A stretch of DNA of 64,000 nucleotides. It comes from an uncultured Sphingomonadaceae bacterium (GTDB lineage: Bacteria > Pseudomonadota > Alphaproteobacteria > Sphingomonadales > Sphingomonadaceae). Below the pieces are notes generated by a model that saw only the letters and a program-made list of their open reading frames with translations, was not told the DNA's origin and made no database searches. The position numbers and the translations under genes are program-made. The stretch spans positions 1 to 64,000 of the forward strand of contig CAJXSN010000004.1 of the NCBI GenBank assembly GCA_913060895.1, read 5' to 3'. Positions 7,897-15,671 of the stretch are shown piece by piece (position 1 is the stretch's first letter; every line of letters begins with the position of its first letter).

Positions 7897-9492
7897 TCAA
7901 GGCACCAACACCGTGTCCCGCGCCACCTCATCCGTTTCGGGATAATCCAGCGTATAATGAAGCCCCCGGCTTTCGTGGCGTTCTAGAGCGCTTTCGACAA
8001 TCAGAAACGCAGACTGGTGTAGATTGCGCAGCTCGATCAGGTCTGTGGTAACGCGGAAAGAGTCATAATAATCCTCGATCTCTTGGCCGAGCATATGGAT
8101 ACGATGGCGGGCGCGCTCCAGACGTTTGGTGGTGCGGACAATGCCGACATAGTTCCACATGAAACGGCGGATTTCGGTCCAGTTCTGTTTGATGACAACT
8201 TCTTCGTCCGAATCAGTTACACGGCTTTCGTCCCACGCCTTGATCGCAGGCGGCGCAGGCAATTCGTCCCACCGCTCCAGAATGTCCTTCGCCGCCGCCT
8301 CGCCAAATACAAAGCATTCCAGGAGACTGTTGGACGCTAGCCGGTTCGCGCCGTGCAGCCCGCTTTCGGTACACTCGCCCGCTGCCCACAGCCCCGGCAG
8401 ATCGGTACTGGCATCCAGCCCCACAATCACCCCGCCGCAGGTGTAGTGCTGCGCAGGCACGACTGGAATGGGCTGCGTGGTCATATCGATGCCGAGGCCC
8501 GACAGCTTCTCGTCGATGGTCGGGAAATGGCCGCGCACGAAATCGGCCGGTTTGTGGCTGATATCCAGATGAACGTAATCGAGGCCATAGCGCTTGATCT
8601 GATCGTCGATTGCGCGCGCCACCACATCGCGCGGGGCAAGTTCCATCCGCTCAGGATCGTAATCCGCCATGAAACGGTGGCCGGTTTCGGGATGCAGCAA
8701 ATGCCCGCCCTCGCCGCGCACAGCCTCTGTGATCAGGAAGTTCTTGACCTCCAGATTGTACAGGCACGTGGGGTGAAACTGCATCATCTCCATATTAGAC
8801 ATGCGCGCGCCGGCCCGCCACGCCATTGCGATCCCGTCGCCCGTCGCGCCGCGCGGGGCAGTGCTGAACTGATAGACCCGGCCCGCGCCGCCCGCCGCCA
8901 TCACGGTGGCCCGCGCGGTGTGTGCGACCACTCTGCCGGTCGCCTCGTCTAAGGCATAGGCACCCCAGACACGCCCTTCGGCAGAATATTTCTCGCCATT
9001 GCGGCTGGTGATCAGATCGACGCAGGTCCGGCCGGGCAGCATCGTTATATTGGGATTGGCATCGGCGGCTTTCAGCAAAGCAGACTGCACCGCCCAACCG
9101 GTGGCATCATCGACATGGACAATCCGGCGGTGGCTGTGCCCGCCCTCGCGCGTCAAATGCAGATCGCCCCCTTCATCATAGTCATCGCGATTGAACGGTA
9201 CGCCCAGCTCGCACAGCCGGTCGATAGAATCAGGTGCGCGCTCAATCACGAATTCCACTGTCTCGCGATTGTTCAGGCCCGCGCCTGCGATCATGGTATC
9301 GCGCACATGGTTTTCAAATGTGTCACCGGTGTCCAGTACAGCAGCAATTCCGCCCTGTGCCCAGGCAGTAGAGCCTCCGGTGAGCGACCCCTTGGCCAGT
9401 ACCAGCACCCGCTTATGCTCTGCCAGAGCAAGCGCTGCGGTAAGTCCGGCCGCGCCGGAACCGATAATTAGAACGTCATATTGAAAAGTCAT
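7897..9492 (-). CDS. nadB: L-aspartate oxidase
   Basis: NadB oxidises L-aspartate to iminoaspartate, which NadA condenses to quinolinate in de novo NAD synthesis. The 531-residue protein has the N-terminal FAD-binding GSGAAGLTAALAL motif, TGGSTAWAQGGIAAV typical of NadB and the fumarate reductase group, MQFHPT with the active-site His, RDVVARAI with the catalytic Arg, GEC(T)ESGLHGANRLASNSLLE, and a C-terminal helical domain. Length is normal. The ATG at 9492 begins MTFQYDVLIIG; the open frame extends further but without a domain. nadA and nadC are not in the window. Confidence 0.95.
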   Translation of the reverse strand: MTFQYDVLIIGSGAAGLTAALALAEHKRVLVLAKGSLTGGSTAWAQGGIAAVLDTGDTFENHVRDTMIAGAGLNNRETVEFVIERAPDSIDRLCELGVPFNRDDYDEGGDLHLTREGGHSHRRIVHVDDATGWAVQSALLKAADANPNITMLPGRTCVDLITSRNGEKYSAEGRVWGAYALDEATGRVVAHTARATVMAAGGAGRVYQFSTAPRGATGDGIAMAWRAGARMSNMEMMQFHPTCLYNLEVKNFLITEAVRGEGGHLLHPETGHRFMADYDPERMELAPRDVVARAIDDQIKRYGLDYVHLDISHKPADFVRGHFPTIDEKLSGLGIDMTTQPIPVVPAQHYTCGGVIVGLDASTDLPGLWAAGECTESGLHGANRLASNSLLECFVFGEAAAKDILERWDELPAPPAIKAWDESRVTDSDEEVVIKQNWTEIRRFMWNYVGIVRTTKRLERARHRIHMLGQEIEDYYDSFRVTTDLIELRNLHQSAFLIVESALERHESRGLHYTLDYPETDEVARDTVLVP

Positions 9493-9610
9493 TATAGCGT
9501 CATGACGCGCGGTGATATATGCAGCAAGAAAAGAACACTTGGAATACGTAAATACCGGCAAGCCAGGTCGCAGGGGCTTGCAGGATCATCACCGATTTGG
9601 AGACTGCGAC

Positions 9611-9787
9611 ATGAGATTCGGACGCGCCTTTTGTTTTTTTGGGCATCATACCCTCAATAGGCACAAGGTCCGCCATAATGGCAGCGACTTTGTAGGGCGC
9701 TGCAAACATTGCGCGACACCGATGATCCGCATCGGTTCGAAACACTGGATCGTATCGCCTGAATTATCGGAGGAAACTGTCCGCTAA
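9611..9787 (+). CDS. Small zinc-ribbon-like protein (58 aa)
   Basis: A basic 58-residue protein with cysteine and histidine pairs compatible with a small zinc ribbon: FCFFGHHT near the N-terminus, then VGRCKHCATPMIR. The pattern C-x-x-GH...VG-x-C-x-x-C...I-R is my reading of a compact treble-clef or ribbon; its function is unknown. ATG at 9611 follows GGAG by eight bases. The frame is open upstream to 9512, but that part looks unrelated. It sits in the gap after nadB on the opposite strand. An overlapping minus-strand frame (9500-9745) lacks any domain. Confidence 0.55.
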   Translation: MRFGRAFCFFGHHTLNRHKVRHNGSDFVGRCKHCATPMIRIGSKHWIVSPELSEETVR

Positions 9788-9815
9788 TTGCGTTCCAACC
9801 AGCACTTCGTACCGA

Positions 9816-10115
9816 TTACATGTGCTGCGCCCTGTTCGCCGCAATCAGCCGCAAGTCACGATCGTGAATTCCCAAACGATCCCAGTTGGCGCGCCATTCT
9901 TCCAGATGTTCTGAAGCAAGATGGGCATCAAGGGCATCGTGGTCGCGCCACGCTTCGATGACATGGATCAAACCTGGTTCCAGCACATCCTCCGCATAGG
10001 AATAAGCCTCGCAGCCATCCTCCTGCAGGCTCTCCTCGATCATCTCGCGCATTACCGGCCTTGCATCGTGCAGGTTTTCAGGCGGCATGCGGACCGTTCC
10101 GATAACGTACAGCAT
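9816..10115 (-). CDS. Antibiotic biosynthesis monooxygenase (ABM) domain protein
   Basis: A 99-residue single-domain protein of the ABM/quinol monooxygenase-like group, a dimeric ferredoxin-like fold. The pattern of beta-strands (MLYVIGTVRM; LIHVIEAWRD) and the helix with DAHLASEHLEEW is typical. Members oxidise quinols or degrade haem, and many are uncharacterised; the substrate here is unknown. Its ATG overlaps by one base the stop of the upstream ABC ATPase gene (TGATG), so the two are translationally coupled. Confidence 0.75.
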   Translation of the reverse strand: MLYVIGTVRMPPENLHDARPVMREMIEESLQEDGCEAYSYAEDVLEPGLIHVIEAWRDHDALDAHLASEHLEEWRANWDRLGIHDRDLRLIAANRAQHM

Positions 10116-11080
10116 CAGGCGCCTTCACCCGTCACACTCGTCAGCTGGACGAACACATCTTCAAGATCGGCCTCCCGCGTGGTGACGTCTTCGACCGTGT
10201 AGCCGTGCTGCTGGATCACGCCCAGCACCTGGCCTGCACTCATTGCATCACGGTTATAGGTTATCTCCAGCGTTCGGGCTTCCGTCACTTCGGTTTTCAG
10301 GAAGCCATCCTCCATCACCGGTCCGGCCAGATCCTTGTCCACTGTTACCCGCACGATTTTTTCGCGCGCCATGCCGATCAGTTCCTGCGTCGGCTTGTTG
10401 GCGATCAATTCGCCATTGCCGATAATAGCAATGCGATCACACAGCTGCTCTGCCTCTTCCAGATAATGGGTGGTCAGGACGATAGTGACGCCTTGCGCGT
10501 TCAGTTCCTGCACCAGTTCCCACAATTGCCGCCGCAATTCCACGTCGACCCCGGCGGTGGGTTCATCCAGCACGAGAATTGGCGGGGAATGGACCATCGC
10601 TTTGGCGATCAGCAGGCGGCGCTTCATACCGCCTGACAGCGTGCGGGCATAGGCATCGCGTTTGTCTGCCAGCTTCACTGCCTCCAGCAATTCCTCGCTG
10701 CGTCTGTCGGCCTTGGGTATTCCGTAAAAACCGGCCTGATTTTCCAGCACTTCATACGGCGTGAAGAACGGATCGAAGACAATTTCCTGCGGGACGATGC
10801 CGATGCTGCGGCTGGCATTGCGGCGCTGGGTATCAATGCCGAAGCCCCAAATCTCTGCCTCGCCGCCGGTCTTGGTCACCAACCCGGCGAGTATGTTAAT
10901 GAGCGTCGATTTGCCTGCACCATTGGGGCCCAGAAGGCCAAACACCCCGCCCTGCGGCACATCGAAGCTGACACCTTTCAGCGCCAGCTTGCCCTCCTCG
11001 CCTTTTGCCCCAGCGTAACGCTTCGCCAGATTGCGGATGGAAATTGCGGGCTCGGAACGGTCTGTTTGCATGCACGCCAT
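10115..11080 (-). CDS. ABC transporter ATP-binding protein, ABC-2 exporter type
   Basis: A 321-residue ATPase of the multidrug/polysaccharide exporter type. Walker A is GPNGAGKST, the signature is LSGGMKRR, Walker B is ILVLDEPTAGVD, the H-loop is LTTHYLEEAEQL. A C-terminal extension of about 80 residues (VRVTVDKDL... to LEDVFVQLT) is usual in this subfamily. Two ATG codons are possible (11080 or 11071); neither has a clear Shine-Dalgarno sequence. No permease gene is adjacent, so its membrane partner is unlinked or its role is unusual. The ABM gene overlaps its stop codon. Confidence 0.88.
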   Translation of the reverse strand: MACMQTDRSEPAISIRNLAKRYAGAKGEEGKLALKGVSFDVPQGGVFGLLGPNGAGKSTLINILAGLVTKTGGEAEIWGFGIDTQRRNASRSIGIVPQEIVFDPFFTPYEVLENQAGFYGIPKADRRSEELLEAVKLADKRDAYARTLSGGMKRRLLIAKAMVHSPPILVLDEPTAGVDVELRRQLWELVQELNAQGVTIVLTTHYLEEAEQLCDRIAIIGNGELIANKPTQELIGMAREKIVRVTVDKDLAGPVMEDGFLKTEVTEARTLEITYNRDAMSAGQVLGVIQQHGYTVEDVTTREADLEDVFVQLTSVTGEGA

Positions 11081-11234
11081 TTGGAGCGGCAATGCGCGCG
11101 CGTAAAGCCCGCTGGTAAAAGGTGGCAGTTAAATCCTTCTTAGGCATGTTTTGGTTTCGATGGTTAACTCCTCCCTAGGTATTGGCAGCAGGATGACCTT
11201 GCCTCCCATTTACTCTGCCATATCTCTACTGGAT

Positions 11235-11810
11235 ATGGCGCATGCACTTTTGCGTGTGCTGGTCGCTATCTTCCTGGCAGTTCTGGCGCTGCTTGCACCG
11301 TTTGTTGCACAGGCCCAGATGGCGGGCGATTCCACTTCCAATGTGCAGTCGGGCGAAACCTCGGTTGCTATTACCTTCCCCAGCGCTCTGTCGAATACGG
11401 GCGATTTGGATTTTGGCACGATTATCACAGGGAATGCGCCGGGAAGCGTGACCATCGCTCCCGATGGCGAGGTGACGACTGCCGGGGATGTGATTTCGAT
11501 GGGCGGCACCAGGCCTGCCGGCTTCTTGCTCGAGAAGGGGGCCTACACTGATTTCCCGACGGCCTTTTCCCCGATCCTTCCGGAGACGGTGGAAATCGTC
11601 AATGAAAACGATGCTTCAGCGACCATGACGATCCGCAATCTAACAACGGATTTCAACCGTCGCCGCCCGTATTTCGTTATTTTCTCGGTGCCCGCATGGT
11701 GGGGCGTGACGAATTATGATTTCCGGGTGGGCGGCACGCTGGATGTGGATGCGAACCAGAAATCGGGGGTCTACACCGGGACATTCGAAGTTCAGGTTGA
11801 TTTCCAGTAA
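11235..11810 (+). CDS. DUF4402 domain secreted protein
   Basis: A 191-residue exported protein. A signal peptide covers about residues 1-28 (ALLRVLVAIFLAVLALLAPFVAQAQ). The mature part fits DUF4402: a beta-rich domain with LDFGTII, MGGTRPAGFLLEKGAY, and the terminal TYTGTFEV-like GVYTGTFEVQVDF. Such proteins are thought to be surface or pilus-like, but no function is established. ATG at 11193 (after AGCAGG) is an alternative start that would give a longer n-region. It is divergent from the ABC ATPase gene. Confidence 0.75.
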   Translation: MAHALLRVLVAIFLAVLALLAPFVAQAQMAGDSTSNVQSGETSVAITFPSALSNTGDLDFGTIITGNAPGSVTIAPDGEVTTAGDVISMGGTRPAGFLLEKGAYTDFPTAFSPILPETVEIVNENDASATMTIRNLTTDFNRRRPYFVIFSVPAWWGVTNYDFRVGGTLDVDANQKSGVYTGTFEVQVDFQ

Positions 11811-11912
11811 GCCGGTATCTTGCTGGCAATGTAACCGTTTCAGGTAGCGATCGAGTACCGCCAGGCTCTATGCCATTGCGCGGCCTGCCTGCACTTTGTA
11901 AGGCGAACGCCC

Positions 11913-12173
11913 ATGAACACTCCGCCACCAGAAATCGTCAAAGTCAGCGAAACCCGCGTTCATTGCGACGGGGCCGATGCCATTCGCGGCGGCAAAAAAT
12001 ATCGCCCCGCCGCACTGGGCCATCCGCGTATTTATCTCGAAATCGACGAACATGGCTATGTCGATTGCGGTTATTGCGATCGACGGTTTGTGCTGGCGGG
12101 CGGGGCCGCCGACGGAGCCGATCAGGCCAAACTCAAGGACATTTCCGAAGGCGGCGATCCCGGTCATCGCTAG
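11913..12173 (+). CDS. CHCC zinc-finger domain protein
   Basis: An 86-residue protein with the zf-CHCC pattern: a first Cys (VHCDG), GHPRIYLEIDEHGYVDCGYC with the His and two further Cys, then RRFVL. The fold is shared with the NDUFS6 accessory subunit of mitochondrial complex I, and alphaproteobacterial homologues are often annotated that way; whether this one acts in complex I is not shown. AAGG lies about ten bases before the ATG. Confidence 0.8.
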   Translation: MNTPPPEIVKVSETRVHCDGADAIRGGKKYRPAALGHPRIYLEIDEHGYVDCGYCDRRFVLAGGAADGADQAKLKDISEGGDPGHR

Positions 12174-12252
12174 GGCAAGCTATCGCCGGGACAATCCCGA
12201 GGGCGATCAAGCGCGGTTCAGGTAAGTATGCTATACGCTGTCAACGCAGATT

Positions 12253-12290
12253 TTAGACGTTTGCTGGAGACTTAGACGTTTGCTGGAGAC
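12253..12290 (+). repeat. Tandem duplication of 19 bases including a ribosome binding site
   Basis: TTAGACGTTTGCTGGAGAC occurs twice in perfect tandem (12253-12271 and 12272-12290). Each copy ends in GGAGA, the likely Shine-Dalgarno sequence for the GTG start at 12297. The rest of the 12174-12296 gap shows nothing else. Confidence 0.9.
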
Positions 12291-12296
12291 AATGCC

Positions 12297-12734
12297 GTGA
12301 AATTGATTTTTGCCCCTGCAATACTTGCCGTTCTGTTCGTCAGCAGCAATCTGCTCGCTCAGGACAGCGCGTCGAACAGACAGATCGATACCCTTGAGAC
12401 TTCCGAAGGCGATGCCAAACTGGCCAAACTGCTGGAAGGCCGGGTTGCAGGCGAAGCGCAGTCATGCCTGCCGGCGTTCGGAGAGCGCGGAATGACAATC
12501 ATCGACGAAACCGCTCTGGTTTTTGATTTTGGCAGTACGATATATGTCAACGTGCCCGATGACGCCCATGACTTAAACGACCGAGACCTTCTGGTCACGC
12601 GGCGTATCGGGTCGCGGATGTGCAGTTCCGATACCGTGCAGACCGAGGATTCATTCACCAGAACGTACACTGGAAATATTTTTCTGAATGACTTCGTGCC
12701 TTACACACGCTCAGCATCCGAGGACGGAGACTGA
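12297..12734 (+). CDS. Hypothetical exported protein (145 aa)
   Basis: Not recognised. A signal peptide is evident (MKLIFAPAILAVLFVSSNLLAQ). The mature part is acidic, with two cysteines (QSCLPAF and SRMCSSD) about 60 residues apart that could form a disulfide in the periplasm. The predicted pattern is mixed beta with no known motif. The start is GTG at 12297, ten bases after GGAGA; the nearby ATG at 12292 is out of frame. The next gene starts nine bases after its stop. Confidence 0.65.
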   Translation: MKLIFAPAILAVLFVSSNLLAQDSASNRQIDTLETSEGDAKLAKLLEGRVAGEAQSCLPAFGERGMTIIDETALVFDFGSTIYVNVPDDAHDLNDRDLLVTRRIGSRMCSSDTVQTEDSFTRTYTGNIFLNDFVPYTRSASEDGD

Positions 12735-12743
12735 CCTTACATC

Positions 12744-13295
12744 ATGGCACTGGCGCAGCGTGAATGGGCAAGCCGCCTGCTACGCATATGGTTCGGCGTT
12801 TTTGGCCCGCCTGATTGGTTCGGCGGGTCGGATGCAGTCGATGCCCTGCTTCGGCAGCGGTTTGAAGATGATTGGCGCCGCCTTGGCTCCGGCCAGCTGA
12901 GCGATTTTCTGATCGATCCGCCTACTACGCTCGGGGCGATCCTGCTGTTTGACCAGATTCCCCGCAATCTGTTTCGCGGTACACCGCAGGCTTTTGCGAC
13001 CGACGATTTAGCCCTCAGCCTTACTCACGAAGCATTGGATAGGGGCTGGCACCGATCCATGCCGCGTCAGCAAATCCAGTTCCTCGCCATGCCCTTGATG
13101 CATAGCGAGAACCGCGCTGACCAGCGGCGCTGCGTCGAGGTGTTTGCCCGTCATGTGCCAGGCGCGCTGGATTTTGCCCGCTCCCACGCCGAGATGATTG
13201 AGCGGTTTGGCCGCTTCCCGCATCGCAACGAAGTACTTGGCCGCACAACCACGCCTGCCGAACAGCGCGCGATCGATGCTGGGTTTAGCTGGTGA
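12744..13295 (+). CDS. DUF924 family protein
   Basis: A 183-residue DUF924 protein, an all-helical TPR-like family of unknown function found in proteobacteria and eukaryotes. Family features include WFGGSDAVDALLRQRF, the strongly conserved ILLFDQIPRNLFRGTPQAFATD, and the FARSHAEMIERFGRFPHRNEVLGR segment near the C-terminus. Length matches the family. It starts nine bases after the upstream secreted protein. Its 3' end overlaps the convergent nth gene by 11 bases. Confidence 0.9.
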   Translation: MALAQREWASRLLRIWFGVFGPPDWFGGSDAVDALLRQRFEDDWRRLGSGQLSDFLIDPPTTLGAILLFDQIPRNLFRGTPQAFATDDLALSLTHEALDRGWHRSMPRQQIQFLAMPLMHSENRADQRRCVEVFARHVPGALDFARSHAEMIERFGRFPHRNEVLGRTTTPAEQRAIDAGFSW

Positions 13296-13938
13296 GATTG
13301 GCCGCGTAATACTCGCACAGGTCGGCCACCGGGCAACTTTCGCATTTTGGACTGCGCGATACGCACACCCGCTTGCCGAACTGGATCAACCAGAAATGCC
13401 CGTCACGCATCGCCCAGCCGGGTGCCCGGTCCTCTATCTGCATTGCCGTCTGCTCGGCCAGTCTGGCATCCGTCATTCCGATCCGGTTGCACACACGGTG
13501 GACATGGGTGTCGACCGCAATGGTGTCCTGGCCAAAAGCGAAGCTCATCACGATATCCGCGCATTTGCGGCCAATGCCGGGAAGCGAGAGCAGTCCTGCC
13601 CGCGTATCCGGCACAACTCCGCCATGCTCTGCCAGCAGAGACTCGCAGAATTTGCGGATATTGCGCGCCTTGTTGTTGTAAAGGCCGCACGGCTTGATTG
13701 CGGCGGCCACATCGCGGTCGTCCAGATCCAGCATATCTTCCGGCGTGCGGGCCAGTTTGAACAACGCTGCGCTCGCCTTGGCCGTGTTGCTGTCGAGTGA
13801 TTGCGCGCTGAGCATGCAGGAAATGCAACTGCGGAATGGATCAGGCTGACCTTTGGGGCCCTTCGCATCGGCGGTCCGACCCGGCATCGCCTCTGCCAGC
13901 CGCTCGAATACGGTTTCGACCTCGCGCGCGCTCAGCAT
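13285..13938 (-). CDS. nth: Endonuclease III (DNA glycosylase/AP lyase)
   Basis: A base-excision repair enzyme that removes oxidised pyrimidines and cleaves at abasic sites. The 217-residue protein has the helix-hairpin-helix LPGIGRKCADIV with the catalytic Lys, the catalytic Asp in VDTHVHRVCNR, and the 4Fe-4S motif C-x6-C-x2-C-x5-C (CVSRSPKCESCPVADLC). It starts one base after the stop of a second HhH-GPD paralogue, so the two form an operon. Its stop overlaps the end of the convergent DUF924 gene. Confidence 0.93.
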   Translation of the reverse strand: MLSAREVETVFERLAEAMPGRTADAKGPKGQPDPFRSCISCMLSAQSLDSNTAKASAALFKLARTPEDMLDLDDRDVAAAIKPCGLYNNKARNIRKFCESLLAEHGGVVPDTRAGLLSLPGIGRKCADIVMSFAFGQDTIAVDTHVHRVCNRIGMTDARLAEQTAMQIEDRAPGWAMRDGHFWLIQFGKRVCVSRSPKCESCPVADLCEYYAANLTS

Positions 13939-13939
13939 A

Positions 13940-14647
13940 CTATTCTTCCCCCTGGCGGCCTGTTCGACACAACGCCTGAGCGGGGCATTCGGGGCAGTCC
14001 GTGCGGGCAGGCCTGCAAGTGCTTTGGCCGATTTTCTTCATCAGCAGATGATGCTCGTCATAGTCCGCCGCGCTCCATTCGGGCGGCATCACCGGAGTGA
14101 TCGCTTCGTATGTACGCGCTGTATTCGCCTTAGCCGGAACCAGCCCCATACGTTGCAGGATGCGGCGGTGATGCGAATCGACGACCAGCGCCTTCCGGTC
14201 CAGCGTGCTGGCATTGACCACGCCTGCCGCGATTTTGCGCCCCACCCCCGGCAATTGCTCCAGCCAGTCCATCGCCGCGTCTGTGCCCATCCCCTCCAGA
14301 TGAGAAAGGTCCGCCGCCCCGCGCCGCTCGACCAGATCGGTCAGGCAATCCTTCAGGCGCTGCGCCGCCATGTTGGGATACGTCTGGGTCGCCAGGTCGA
14401 CTTGCAATTCCTCCAGCGGAGCCGCTGCCACCGCTTCCCACCTTCCGTATCGGGCCAGCAGCCGCTCGGTCGCAGCATTGGATATTTCCGACTTGGTGCG
14501 GGCGCCGATCACGCCCTGCACCAGCACCCATTCGGACCGCCGCCATTCCGCCGCCGCACGCTCGATTCGCCCGAATCGCTGGATCAGCAACGGTTGCAAA
14601 CGGCGCAAGATTTCAGTGCGCGGCTCGGAGCCTAAAGGGAGTTCCAT
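13940..14647 (-). CDS. Endonuclease III-like HhH-GPD protein (second paralogue)
   Basis: A 235-residue paralogue of endonuclease III. It keeps LPGVGRKIAAGVVN with the Lys, VVDSHHRRILQ with the Asp, and a C-terminal cluster motif C-x6-C-x2-C-x5-C (CRPARTDCPECPAQALC). Catalytic residues are therefore intact, but the N-terminal half is diverged from Nth, and its lesion preference cannot be read from sequence. ATG at 14647 is chosen over an upstream TTG at 14665, which would overlap the promoter of the divergent toxin-antitoxin pair. nth follows one base after its stop. Confidence 0.82.
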   Translation of the reverse strand: MELPLGSEPRTEILRRLQPLLIQRFGRIERAAAEWRRSEWVLVQGVIGARTKSEISNAATERLLARYGRWEAVAAAPLEELQVDLATQTYPNMAAQRLKDCLTDLVERRGAADLSHLEGMGTDAAMDWLEQLPGVGRKIAAGVVNASTLDRKALVVDSHHRRILQRMGLVPAKANTARTYEAITPVMPPEWSAADYDEHHLLMKKIGQSTCRPARTDCPECPAQALCRTGRQGEE

Positions 14648-14658
14648 CGCGTGAATTC

Positions 14659-14692
14659 TTGACAATATACGCCCAAGGTGTCAAATTGACAC
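14659..14692 (+). promoter_or_regulatory. Promoter and palindromic operator of the toxin-antitoxin pair
   Basis: A consensus -35 hexamer TTGACA (14659-14664) is followed 16 bases later by a weak -10 (TCAAAT, 14681-14686). Over it lies the palindrome GTGTCAAATTGACAC (14678-14692), two 7-base arms around one base. TTGACA/TGTCAA half-sites occur three times in alternating orientation (14659, 14679, 14686). The antitoxin ATG is at 14694, two bases after the palindrome, leaving no room for a Shine-Dalgarno sequence. This suggests a leaderless mRNA autoregulated by the RHH antitoxin. Confidence 0.6.
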
Positions 14693-14693
14693 T

Positions 14694-15044
14694 ATGGCAA
14701 AGACGATCAAACTCGACGACGAACTGATGGATCTCGTCGGCCGCGAAGCCGACATGATGAGCCGGTCTCTGGCCGGGCAGGTGCGCCATTGGGTGCGCAT
14801 CGGCATGAGTGTGGAGAAATCGCGTTTCTTCGACCAGTCTCGGATTGTCGAGGCGTTGTCGGGCAAGCTTGCGCCCGATGCTTTGACTGCCGAGGAGCAA
14901 GAGGCGCATATCGATGCCGTGTTCGACGCGGCGCGCAGTGATACACCGGAACAAGATCGCTTCTTCGCTGAACGTCGCCGCAAGGGGCTCGGCACCGGAA
15001 TGTGTGACGGAGTGCTTACCCGTGAAGACAGCGCGGCGGGCTGA
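14694..15044 (+). CDS. ParD-like ribbon-helix-helix antitoxin
   Basis: A 116-residue protein of the ParD-like antitoxin family. The first 40 residues (KTIKLDDELMDLVGREADMM then SLAGQVRHWVRIG) have the ribbon-helix-helix pattern of a DNA-binding dimer. The C-terminal half is charged (PEQDRFFAERRRKG), as expected for a toxin-binding tail. It lies 21 bases before a zeta-toxin-like kinase gene, the usual antitoxin-first order. Regulation is probably through the palindrome that abuts its start codon. An epsilon-type antitoxin, the classical partner of zeta, is absent. Confidence 0.75.
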   Translation: MAKTIKLDDELMDLVGREADMMSRSLAGQVRHWVRIGMSVEKSRFFDQSRIVEALSGKLAPDALTAEEQEAHIDAVFDAARSDTPEQDRFFAERRRKGLGTGMCDGVLTREDSAAG

Positions 15045-15065
15045 TGGCCATCTGATGGCACTATA

Positions 15066-15671
15066 ATGGCGATTGTCGCAGGCCGTCCGACGCTGTTCCT
15101 GATTGCCGGGCCGAACGGAGCCGGCAAGTCCACCTTTTATGATACCGTACTAGCCCAGCGGATTGCCGCGCCGTTCATCAATGCCGACATTATTCAGCGC
15201 GATGAGCTGCAGGACCCCTCGCCCCGCGCATCCTACCGCGCTGCCGAAATCGCCGAGCAGAGGCGGCGAGACGCGATTGCCGAGGGCCGCACATTCGTGA
15301 TGGAGACGGTGTTCTCCCACCCCTCGAAACTTGCACTGCTGCGCGATGCCAGAGCCGCCGGTTACCGCATCGTAGTGTTCCATATCGGCCTGCAATCGGC
15401 TGACCTCGCCTTGGCCCGCGTGGCCGACAGGATCGAAGAGGGCGGCCACCTGGTCCCGCCCGAAAAGATCATCGCCCGCTTCGCTCGAAACGGGGCAATC
15501 ATCCGCGAAGCCGTCCGCATGGCCGACCGCGCGCAGGTGCTCGACGGATCGGCGCTAAACGAAGCGCCGCAAATGGTGGCGGAGTTTGCTGGCGGACAGG
15601 TGATCCGCATGGGCGATGGACAAGTGCCCGCTTGGGTGGCGGAGCTTTATGGTGAGATGCTCAAAACCTAA
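15066..15671 (+). CDS. Zeta-toxin-like kinase
   Basis: A 201-residue P-loop kinase of the zeta toxin/AAA family. The Walker A is GPNGAGKST at about residues 15-23. INADIIQ matches the zeta-type substrate-binding segment, and FVMETVFSHPSKL and GGHLVPPEKIIARFARN match the LID-like region. Classical zeta toxins phosphorylate UDP-N-acetylglucosamine and block peptidoglycan synthesis; activity and target here are inferred. It follows the ParD-like gene at 21 bases. Its stop overlaps the stop of the convergent gene at 15668-16567 by four bases. Some members of this family may be non-toxic kinases. Confidence 0.78.
   Translation: MAIVAGRPTLFLIAGPNGAGKSTFYDTVLAQRIAAPFINADIIQRDELQDPSPRASYRAAEIAEQRRRDAIAEGRTFVMETVFSHPSKLALLRDARAAGYRIVVFHIGLQSADLALARVADRIEEGGHLVPPEKIIARFARNGAIIREAVRMADRAQVLDGSALNEAPQMVAEFAGGQVIRMGDGQVPAWVAELYGEMLKT

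Noticed and set aside
15062-15067. TATAAT before the zeta-like gene as a separate promoter
   Set aside because: It overlaps the start codon and has no suitable -35 box; the gene is 21 bases after the antitoxin and is probably cotranscribed.
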